DNA of 64,000 nt from Symsagittifera roscoffensis. Taxonomy: Eukaryota > Xenacoelomorpha > Acoela > Convolutidae. The position numbers and the translations under genes are program-made. Location of the stretch: assembly GCF_963678635.1 (NCBI RefSeq), contig NC_087067.1, positions 36,650,686 to 36,714,685 of the forward strand, given 5' to 3'. The notes under the pieces were generated by a model. The model made no database searches. It saw nothing but the letters and a program-made list of their open reading frames with translations, and was not told the origin of the DNA. Below are positions 1 to 10,800 of the stretch, piece by piece (position 1 is the stretch's first letter; each line of letters opens with the position of its first letter).

Positions 1-8
1 AGCTTCAA

Positions 9-539
9 ATGTACATTTCTTGTGTGAGGTCCATTTTACTTTATAACTCTTGTATTTGGTACCCAAATTTATCAAAGCTACGTGATTTGGAAAAATTCCA
101 GAAGAAGGCAGTAAAGTGGATAATTGGTTCCACTAATTATACTGACAGTCTTGTGATGTTAAACATACTGCCTATTTGCTATCAAATTATTTTTAATGAT
201 TGTGTTCTCTTCTTCAAACTGTTACATAACTGTTACGACTTCGATATTAATGACTATGTTACTGTTAGTGAATCGAGACCGGTTAACAGATCCAGTCAGA
301 GAATGGTATTCTCTGTACCTCTTACCCGCAAATTCTGTTGCCTTGGGAGATTTTTCCAAAGAACAATTCATAGCGTCAATAGTGTTTTAGCAAAAGTCGA
401 CATCAACTCTACAACTACAGTCTCACAAACCAAGACTCTACTCTTCAATTTCCTTAAACAGCAACTTCAATCAACCTTCAATCTCGACAATCCATGCACT
501 TTCTTCATCAAATGCCGTTGCAACACATGTCGTTCCTGA
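9..539 (+). mobile_element. 3' end of a LINE (non-LTR retrotransposon) reverse transcriptase ORF
   Basis: This open frame of 176 codons runs in from the left window edge. Near its start the pattern 'LLYNSCIWYP' followed by 'LRDLEKFQKKAVKWIIG' is typical of the region after the reverse-transcriptase thumb in CR1/Jockey-type LINEs, where a Y-x-S-x-W-x-P motif precedes a basic helix. Its last 12 residues carry three cysteines, as is common at LINE ORF2 ends. It lacks the catalytic palm, which would lie left of the window. The stop codon is followed by a short AT-rich 3' UTR with AATAAA near 613 and a CTT/TTC-rich tail to about 641, which looks like the 3' terminus. The family assignment within LINEs is not secure. 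Confidence 0.7.
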
Positions 540-610
540 ATATTACTAATTTAACTCAAAGCTTGAATTAAGCAAACTCAAATTTTCACTTTTATATGTA
601 GTATCATTCA

Positions 611-811
611 CTAATAAAGTTTTTTTCTTCTTCTTCTCTTTGGAAGCTTTGAAACAACAGTCTGGACGTTGATCACTCGGTCTTTGAAGGAACTACCAAC
701 GAAATCTTCGACAATGGGACTTCCATTATTGCATTCACTAGGAAATTGATTTCCAGTAGCAACTACTATGTGAGGGCTACGCGATGTGCAAACGAGCTTA
801 CGTATCACCAC
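611..811 (-). CDS. unidentified coding-like fragment abutting the LINE tail
   Basis: This is a 66-codon minus-strand frame with base composition less AT-rich than its surroundings and ordinary mixed amino acids (for example 'GNQFPSECNNGSPIVEDFV'). It starts directly at the pyrimidine tail of the LINE, so the LINE may have landed in it, or the frame may belong to another mobile element. No domain is recognised. A chance open frame is quite possible at this length. Confidence 0.2.
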   Translation of the reverse strand: MVIRKLVCTSRSPHIVVATGNQFPSECNNGSPIVEDFVGSSFKDRVINVQTVVSKLPKRRRRKKLY

Positions 812-1541
812 AAAATCAGATTTTACGTATCGTTGCCAAAACTGAAATCGAATCTGAACAGTTTTCTCGTTGCTAAACGTTCAACTTTTAGAAGGAATCG
901 GGCATGAAAAGTTCGAATTTCTATTCATATCTCAAGCTTTTTATGATAAAATTTTGTTTCGGACTCAACAGTGTGGGACACAAGTATTTTCGGCTTCCGC
1001 TTGCTTAAACTGAATTCTTTTTCGACGATAAACAGAGACAGACGTAAAAAAATTTTGTTTGGTGTGTTTTATCGATGTTTTTGAATGTTTTTTTTTCGAC
1101 CTTCAACTTCGTCTTCCTTCTCTTTTTGAATTCGCTAGCTTTCAATGCTATATTTGTGTTGCATCACAAGTGTTGCAAAACATTACCGCTTTGTGAAATT
1201 TTAATTCTAGGAAAACATGGAAATTTTTAGCAATATAGGTATGGAGTTAGCAATATAGGTATGCAGTTATGCTTTTCTGCGATGAAATTTGCCATAATAA
1301 ATTGAACGCCGCCTCTGATCCAACTTTAAAAATTCAAAAATTGAAAGTATATGGAAGTCTATAAGGGCTCCTTGGTATTTTACAATCGGGGACATTACTT
1401 AGTTAAATTTGTCATTAAAGTTGAAATAAATTTCACAAGAATATGCCAAATATATTATAAATGTTGTCAGTCAGTTCCTGAAAGGTTGAATTAGATCAAA
1501 AAGCCAAAGGTTTCTAAAGGCTGAATATTTATTTATTTCAG
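812..1541. other. no gene seen; upstream flank of gene 1
   Basis: AT-rich DNA with no supported coding frame. A short direct duplication of 'tagcaatataggtatg' occurs at about 1229-1265. The stretch ends in a good splice-acceptor-like sequence, 'tttatttcag', at 1532-1541, which would fit an upstream non-coding exon of gene 1. No promoter can be picked out. Confidence 0.3.
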
Positions 1542-1618
1542 ATATTCAGTGCAATCTAGCTATGAGTGGAGATGTCATCTAATGAACAGGACTGAAAGTT
1601 GCCATTTTTGTTTCGGGT

Positions 1619-1891
1619 ATGAAAATCATAAACGAATTTGCTGATGTGTTCACTGCACTGCTGGTGGCATGGTCTGCAGCTGTAGTCTGGTTTACAATGT
1701 GGACATTGCTTGGTTGTATGTTTCCAGACGACGCCGAGCACTATATCTGGGCCATGCTATTTGTTGGATTCGGAGGCTCCTATCTCTGCATGTACATCGA
1801 AACTATGTCGTGTTTTATCAATACAAGCCAGAACACTTGCTCGCACGTCTCAGCTAAATTGATCCACGACTTCTTTGTAACTTGGTTTCAG
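1619..1891 (+). CDS. gene 1 coding exon 1 (TM1, TM2; start codon)
   Basis: Encodes residues 1-91: TM1 with W24/W28, a loop 'FPDDAEHY', TM2, then the approach to TM3. The exon probably begins at 1542 after 'tttatttcag', giving a 5' UTR with two tiny upstream ORFs (ATGs at 1561 and 1582). An alternative acceptor is 'aacag' ending at 1589. The donor that keeps the TM3 spacing like the other repeats is CAG|GCAAGG after 1891, a GC donor. A GT at 1877 (TTT|GTAACT) is also in phase and would shorten the protein by five residues. Confidence 0.55.
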
Positions 1892-4800
1892 GCAAGGATT
1901 TAAAAGTTTCTTGAGCTTACTTGAAATTACGTTCACTCTTAAAATGCTATAGCTTCTTTTCTAGATTAATTTGCTGTGGCAAATAAAAGTTCAGTTGTTA
2001 CATTTGCCCTTATTTATTACGCTTTAGATAATTAAAAACCTTATAAATGATAAAGTCAGATGTATTTAAGAATAATTGTAGGTGTTTCTGTGGAAAAGTT
2101 GGTGGGACATGTTGGATTTTTACACTCATTCAACCTTTGCGCAAGTATGCGAGCTGATTGTATCCTGCTTCATCCTCATTTCTTGTCGCTCGCTGACAGT
2201 GACTGCTCAACTAACTATTACGAAGGAGGAAATTTGCAAGACCCCGACCGTCAGTGACACTATATCCACAGGTTAAGAAATAAATTGTATAGTACGACTT
2301 TTCAGTTTATATACGATTTAATTGCAATGAACATTCTTCCAGGTAGCAGAAATAAATCTTGAATCAAGATTATACTATAATTATTATTTAAGTTGTTAAG
2401 TGGGCGAGTAGGAGTTATAATAGAAGAAGTTTTTATTGAAGCCGGGAGAAACTTAGTTTTACTCCAGGCAAATTAGTTTTTGAAGCTTTATTTAGCGCTT
2501 CCTTGGCAATCAAAATGCCAATAATAATCCGCAACAATTTATATTTTTGTTTTTTATTCATCTTTCAAAGACTATGCCTAATTTACTAAACTTTTGAAAA
2601 TTTTGTATAGTTTCTCTACAGCGCAGAAAAATGATTAATCAAAATGTTTTAATGAATGTGATCGGAATTTTCTTTGCTACTGGTGACTCTTGTTTGAAAA
2701 AAGTTTTGCCTTCGTGGCTTTCATTTGAATTTACAGCTGATTTTTTTAAAGACCTTTTCATTATTTAATACATTTGACGCAGGAATCACAAACTCAGCAA
2801 ACATCACTTCGACGCTAGTTTTGGTGCACATTCTGTCAATCACTGTGTGGACTCAAGTGTGGAATCTCACTGATAAATTTCTTCTCCCTGGAGATGAACA
2901 CTACTACACTTCCACTTCGATCTCATTGGTGTTTGGTCTGTTACTGATGGGGGCGTTGTTTGTATTCGACCAAGTGAAGTCTTGTCTACTACTTTGCTGC
3001 AAGAATTCTTATCCAGGTGGGGATTACAATCCTATTGTTCAGAACTTTAGAAGGGGGGAGGAACTTAGTCTTCGGTTGTGTTTTTCTCCACGCAATTTTT
3101 AGTGATATTGCATATTACAGCCTGTTTAGTCGCGAGTCGAACGCTATAAAAAATTAAAATGTTTTCTCAGTTATTGGTTTTTAGCCGAATTGCGAGCACA
3201 GAAAACCGGCTACTCTTGTTGTTCCGACCATTTGAAAAATGGGGAGGAACTTTGTCTTCGGGTGTGTTTTAGTTTTTTTTCTTTTTGTTTTCCACGCAAA
3301 ATCAGGTACCACAAATAATCATCGGACTGGGTTGAGTGATATATGATATTAAAGCCCTTTCAGTCGTGATTCGAACCACATTTAAAAATTTTAAAAAGTT
3401 TCCCCCCGTGTTGAGAAAAACCGGTTTGAAGTGTTGGATTTTTCGTCTTAATTCGGGCAAATAAAGCAAACGAGCAGGCTTACAACAGCTGAAATCTGCC
3501 TAATCTGACCTTAAAACTTAATTTAAAGCTAGTAAAATTAGTGTTTGGAGTTTTTATAGCTCCATTTTGGGAACCAAAAACTTCAAAACATTAAAAATTT
3601 TCTGCAAAAAAATTTGAAGAAAATTTTGAAAAGTTTTTCTAGTCATTCATCTACAAAGTTTTTTGTCCAACTTGCCTAGATTAGTATGACCGTCTAATAT
3701 GCCTAAAAATTATTTCATCACACCAAACAGAAAAAAATTACACTAATTTGGAAAAAAAACTTTCTAAACCGTAATTTTCTAAAGACTATGGTCGGAACAT
3801 TCTGTGCTATTTGCACGGTAACCGGCTATCCTTCTTTATCTCTGATTTTTTATTTTAATCTTTTTGCTCTGTATGAGCAGAAACCTTTTTGTTGTAAATG
3901 GTAACTTTTTTGTTACTAATTAGATGTTTGATTGATTAATCATACATAAGCTTTGGTATAGAATGGACGAACTTAAACCAGCCCAAATCTGGTTTAAATC
4001 TTTGTTATAGAATAGACGAACTTCAACCAGCCCAAATGTGGTTTATATACCACCTTTTTATTGTGATATTTTTGCTTTAAATAGCCTCAAAAAGATTTAA
4101 GTCGTGACTAAAAGGTCCCAGCAAAGGTTTAGCAAATGAAATATATGTCAGCCAAAGGTCTTAGATGTTTCATCAAGCTGCTTCAATCATGATTTTAATG
4201 CAGGTCCTTAGTTAAACTGTCCTGCTTTATTATGGAAGAGTTCGTTTGTCGCGTGCTTTTAATGTTGAGAACCATGGTCAAATATCCGATTATGAATCGT
4301 TTTGTGGCTCGGGTTTTTAATAAAGAGGTTAGCAGTTCGAAGCCGACCATGAGCTGTGCTCGTTGTTTGGAGACTTGATAACTAATTTTTCCGGGCCCAG
4401 AAAGTTAACCTATGAAAGGCATACTGTTTTGTTCAAAGGACACAATAGGGGATCTCTGTAAAATTTTGAACAGCTCGTACGCTGGTCCTTCCCCACGTGA
4501 GGATCCAGTTGATGATGTTACTACCTCCTGTTTTTACTGAATTTAGATGAAGACGGCAAGGAGGGAGGAGCTAATCGGCGGATGCTGTTCCTGGTCTACT
4601 ACCTGATGGCCTCTTTCGCTCTCCTCTCCTCAATCCAATGTTGGCGAGGTGTCTGGGGATTTGGAGATTACTTCATGGAACTGCTTCAGAAAGAACATAT
4701 GCTCAACAACAAGGTTAGGTTAACACAACTCATTATATTAAGAAAGTAGCGAAGTTTTATTTTTCTTGAAATAAATTTTTTTCTCCAAAAACAAGGGTGA

Positions 4801-7800
4801 TACAACGTCAAAGTTTATATAATTAGCACCAAGATCGAGGAGAGGATAGACAAAGGGCATAATCAATACCCACTGAGTGCATCATTGAGTCAAAAATATT
4901 TATAAGTAAATTTTTATTACTTACCTCCATTTAAAAAATAGAAATTTCAAGCTAGCTTATGCCGCCTATGGCTCAGATACACAGAACAACTTCTCGTTTT
5001 TTCTACTGACTAGCTCTTATAATAGATAAAAACTTAGGATGGTTACGTAATCGTTAGCTTAACTAGAGTATATAAAGTGGAACCACATCATTCTTCTTAG
5101 CCGGAAAAATTTGAATTGCAAAAATTAACTATTTAACTAACTAACTGCACCTTTTCTCCCCTTTGGGAAACAAAAATAAATTTTATGAGAAAAAATAACT
5201 CTTAATTTTATATTATAATGAGAAATTAGATACAGCAAAGTGAGTTTCATGCGAAAGAGGCAGTACAACAATGCCGAAAATTATTTTTTATTTTCTTTTT
5301 TTTAATCATCCAAATCAATTATGCTGAGAAAATAATAAACTCGGTAATTATCAAACTTTTGTTTTCGGTTTTTCTCCAAAGTAAACCAGTATTCAAGCAT
5401 AATTGCAAACAATTCATAAACGGAATTCAAAGTTTGTATGACCATAAGTTTTCGGCGCTGTTGAACACGTTTTCAGTTTTGGTACCGTTGTACTTCGATA
5501 CTGTTGAACGCCTCCATAATAGCTTATAAAACAGTAGCAATAAACCAAATTGAACGATTTTTTATATCGATTATGATAAAATGTTACTGTGTTGCACCTA
5601 ATTCTACTTTATATAATTGAAAGAATAAAAGTGAATTAATCTAAAGTTAAAACATTAAATAAAGGAAGAGAGCATTCTCGCCGCCGGAGAGAATGAAAGA
5701 GTGAAGGTCATATCTAAGTGACTTGTTAGGATTGTTACGTAATCGTTAGCTAAACTAGAGTATATAAAGTGGAACCACATCATTCCTTTTAGCCGGAAAA
5801 ATTTGAAGTGCAAAAATTAACTATATAACTAACTAACTGCACCTTTTCTCCCCTTTGGGAAACAAAATTAAATTTTAAGCACAATAAATGTACTAGATTA
5901 GAGATAAAATTTAACGAGTGTATTTAAATAAGGCCGTTAATGATATGAAATTAGCTGCTGGATTAAAATAAGTAACCAACATCCGCCGGATGTAAAAGTA
6001 GTCAGATTGGAAATCAAAAAGATTACGAAGTTAAATTCCTTGGAATGTAACTGAGTCCAAATGTATTTAAGTGTGCTAGGGTATAAAGCATTACTATTAA
6101 ATTTTAAAGGTAGCCAAACACTAAGATGAATGTATGTACTGATCCGAAGGAATGTTAATGATGGCCTAGGCGGTTAACAATCCAAAGAGTAATGTAGTAA
6201 ATAAAAAAAAACATAACGCACCAGATAGGCGAAATGTTATGATTTGTTTTTGAGATAACATTTTGTGTAGCAGTTTATAAAGTTTTCGAGTTCAGCTGTT
6301 GTCCAGGACGATAAGGTTCAATGCCGTGCCAGAAACCACTTGGGCTCATCTACAACATCTATGAAATATCTCTTACCATAGAATTTTGGCGGGCCCACAT
6401 TTCGATTAGACCGGCGTACAGGTGGTTCATTACCGGGTTTCAGGCGTACAGGTGGTTCATTACTTGAGCTTAGGCAGCAGGGCTTCATCAGATAAGTCCA
6501 CTATCTCATAAATTGGGAAGTTCACTGGAGAGTCCTCATTTAGTGGTGTTGTTGGAGTATTCTTCGAGTCCCTTTCTTGAGTGGTGGTAGTAGATTCCAC
6601 CGGATTGATGCTGATTGGGCACTGCGATGTTATTAGCTCGTCGTCTTGGTTATCTTCTAAAATCTCAACCTTAATGTTATCATTTGCTTCGGGAGAGTTA
6701 TCAGTGTTGCTATCGTGTTTTGAAGCATTTAGGGAATCGGAAATAATTCGCTCCCTAACTACGTCTCTACACGGAAAACCTACAGCTATCCATTCCCAAT
6801 CGCCTATATCGGAAGTATCCGAGGGAATAACCATAGACGCGTCAGAAGCAAGGTAACCTGGTAAAATAGTCGACTTAGATCGTGGAGGTTGTCTTCGAGA
6901 AGGGCTCGTAGAAGGTCTCGACACGCGCGTCCTGGTGTTTTTGTCTGAGGATCCCAATTCTTCTAAATTCCTGGTCTTCAGTTGATGTTTTCGTGGATTG
7001 TTTTGTTTCCAGGTTTCTCGCGTTTCTGACCTACTTCAACATTACAGTTAGAAAAGTAAGGAAATGATGTTGCCTTTAAAAGATCGGATTTTTGAAGACT
7101 TTGATCGGGGAATGGCGATATGATTTTCTGATTATTTTTCCGTCGGATAATTCTACGGTCGTACTAGAAGTGTTTTTGATTTTTTGTTTCAACTCCTTAT
7201 AAAACGGATTTCCTTTGATGCTCTCGTTCGTTTTCCGAAGGATTTTACCTTTAAATGGATTTTGAAGGGGTATTCCGGACGAGGAAGGTTTTGAGGGGAA
7301 CGGGTAGTCTGATTCGTATCCTTTCTCTACAGGTGTCTGGTTCTTCTTGGAGATCAACGTATCCTTGTATCCATCCTCCACTCTGTCGTCTGCGTTCCAG
7401 TCCTTTGCTCTTTCTTTAGAAAGTATCGATTTTCCTTTGTCTAAAATTCCATTGGATGGTTTACCAGAAGCCAATTGTTTCCAAATAGTGTTTGGTTTTC
7501 TATTAAAATGTACTTCGAAAGGAGAGCATTTGATTTTTGATTGTCAAGAGGACCGAAGGTTTCAGATGATTTTTGAGACAGCGTCTCGTAATGTACATTT
7601 TTGGGCTTTTTGAGACATAGCCAACAATTTAATTTTTGCAGTATGTACAAGTTTCTCAACTAATCCGTTGGAGCGATGATCTACTGTACAAAATATTAAT
7701 TTGATTTTGTTCGAATCGCAAAATAATTTAAAATCCTGCCTTGTAAAACAGGATGCGTGATCTACTCTAATGTATGGTATGCCGTGAAGAAATATGTAAT

Positions 7801-10800
7801 CTTGAAGAAATTCGATGACTGTTTTTGATGATGAAGATGTAGTAATTTTTGATCGATCGATGCAAAGTAAGGTATTATTCTTCGTGCACCAGTGAGAATC
7901 TAAAGGACCGGCGAAGTCTAGATTGAGTTCTTCGTTGGGTTCCAGTAAGGGGGGAAGTTCACTAATTTGTGAATTAGGAATTATACTTCTTAAATTCTTA
8001 CTCGTCTTTGTACATTCTGAGCAATTGATGCCGTGAAAATAGATCTGTCTGTTAATGTGGGGCCACCAGATGTATTGGGCCAAGTATTTCATTCCAATTT
8101 GAACGGGATGTGTTTCATGGAGAGTTTTGAACATTGCATTTCGCAAGGTAAAAGGGATAACTAATTTACCGTCCATGTATAGTAATCCGTCGGATTCATG
8201 TAAGTCCTGTACAAAGTGGTTGAAATACGATGAATTGGCGTTAATCGTCTCAGTTTTGTTTTGAAGTGCTTTTACGATGGGGCTCAACATTGGGTCGTCT
8301 TCGGTTAGGAGAGCTACTAATTTGGCATTAAATAACGTATTCAAATCCAAAGGACGATCGGGCAACTTCAAATTTTCTCGGTATTTATTCACAACTCTTA
8401 CGTGGTCAGATAACAAAGGGAATTCTAGGGAAACTTGAATACCGGAAGTGGACCGATTAATTAAAAATTTTTTAATTTTCCATAACAGTTTTTACAGTTT
8501 TTTTTTATCTAAAGCTGAATTAATTATGCTACAATAAAGAAAAAAAGAATATGAAAATGCGGAATTAGAAATAGAAATTATTAAAGAGTTAGTGTTTGAA
8601 TAATCCGAAGGAATACATTTCGAAGTACAAAATCAGTGCGATTATGATTTGATGATCAAATTGGTAAGGTCGAATTAATGAGTTTTAGTACTGAAGCTAA
8701 AAGGTAATTATGTAATCTTGCGTAAACGGAATTTTCCAGATTTGAACCAATAACAGCATGTCATTCTTTGTTTATCCGAAGGATTAATTGATTTCCTAAT
8801 TTTATCTATATTCGCGACTACAAATTCTTCGTCGTAATGTGATGGGTCCTTTACTTTTCCAGAAGGAATTCTCAAATTAAATCAGTGAGTTTCATGTTTT
8901 TTCTTGCAAGGCGTTTAATTGTAAAATTAAACGGTAGTAGCCGATCAACCCATCTTGTTAGTCTGCTGTGGTATATTTCATTCCCGTGGTTTGTTGATAG
9001 GGCTTTATGATCTGTAATTACTTCGAAGTCTGATCCAGAAAAGTAAGTTTTGTAATGTTCTACAACTCCCAAAAGTTCTAATTCATTGGTAGAATATTTC
9101 GATTCATGTGGGTTTAGAAACCGAGAAGCAAATGAAATCGTTTTCCAGTCATCCCCATGGAGTTGTTCTAGGGAGGCTCCCAAATCGTTATGTGATGCGG
9201 CCGTTTTTATTCTGGTTTCAAGTTTTACGTCGAAATGCGTATTTTCTGTAAGATTGATAATCTGTTTGATTTTCAAAAGCTTTTGTATGATCGAAGTTCC
9301 AATGGAAAATAGATTTCTCATTTAATAAAGGACGTAACGGGCTTTCCAAGGATGCTAGATTGGGCAAAGTTAATATATTGATTTATAGACCCGAAGAATG
9401 ATCGTAGTTCCTTCAAAGTTTTTGGGATGGGTAAGTTCTTTATTGCTTTCGTTTTTGTCGAATACCGGAGAAATTCCAGTATTTGAGATTTTGAATTTCA
9501 ACCATTCGATTTCTTTTTGAAAGAATTTGCATTTTGACCATCTAACGGCGAAATTGTAATAGTCTAAACTTGATAAGATTTTAAAAACAATGTTTTTGTG
9601 GTCTGAGAAGCTTCTTTTGGATGCAATTAAAATGTCATCTAAATAACAGTTTGTAGAAGTGATCGTACCTAGCGTTGAGTCCATGACTCTTTGAAATTCG
9701 TTGCATGTCGCTAACCCGTAAAAGCCAGTTAAAAACTGATAGGTACCCGTAATATCGCCGCCCACTATACTAAAGTAACACTGGTTACTAGTAAATTTGT
9801 CTAAGGCGAGTTGGCTATATGCATTTTTTAAATCCAAGTTAGTAAGTCAAACTTCTCTCCAACGGAGTCATTTGCAATTTTTGCCGCTACGTCATCTACA
9901 TTTTCGTGAATATTCGGCATTTGGTATTTGTTCTTGTAGATCTGTTTGTTAATAAATTTTGAATCTAAAGCCGACTTCATCGATTTGTCTTTTTTTACGA
10001 GGAATGACAATTGGGCTGATAAAACGGTCTTCATCGCAATTTTTCAACTTCTTAATGTGTCCCATGTTTTTCAGTCGATTAAGTTCCGTTTTAACTGAAT
10101 CAAGTAAGTGGAGAGGAACGCGTCTGCCTTTTAATTGTATGGGCTTTAGTGGTTCGTGAAAATGAGTGATTTCCATCTGATTTTTTATTTTACCAATCCG
10201 AAGGAATAAATTTTTAAAAGTCTCAGCGATGTTAGTAATTTGCTTTTCTTTTTTTTGCGCTGGAAATCAAATTTATTGACTTACACATCTTATTTGTCTG
10301 GAAGTGTGGAAAGTACTTCTGTGATACTTCTATCCCCACTTGGGCAGGTTGTCATTTCCGAGTATGTTTCTCTCATGCCTTTCTGTAAAAAAGAAATGGC
10401 AGTCGTCGTGTGACCATCCATTTGGAAAGATTAGTACTATCACTTTGCCAGAGATGTTGATGGCATTGTCCGTGAACCCGGGTATAAGTCCTTGGTTGCT
10501 TTATCCTCAGGATAAGTTTTTAGGTATGGATCCCGAAATTTCAATTCGTGAAGGACGTTTTTCTTAAAAGCTGACCGGGCTTGCAGAGTCCACTTGTATG
10601 TTTAAAAATTACTTGGTTTTCCTTCCCGAGGCCAGTTTTTAATAGTTTCTTAAGTTCTTCTCCATCATCGTCGAAAATTGTAGTTACATTTTATACAGAA
10701 TTATCGTCATTTTCACTCTGTCCAGATTCTGACCATGCGCTAAATCACGTCACAACGTTCTCTATTTACATCCGGATGATCGGACGGATTAAAATCTACA

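Noticed and set aside
2060-2257. 65-codon + strand frame overlapping gene 1 exon 2
   Set aside because: It is an alternative frame of the exon; the frame starting at 2082 continues the membrane-protein pattern and fits both splice phases.
7562-8416. Separate host gene encoding an integrase-like protein
   Set aside because: It sits in order within a broken LTR element with matching LTRs and a polypurine tract, so it is part of that element.
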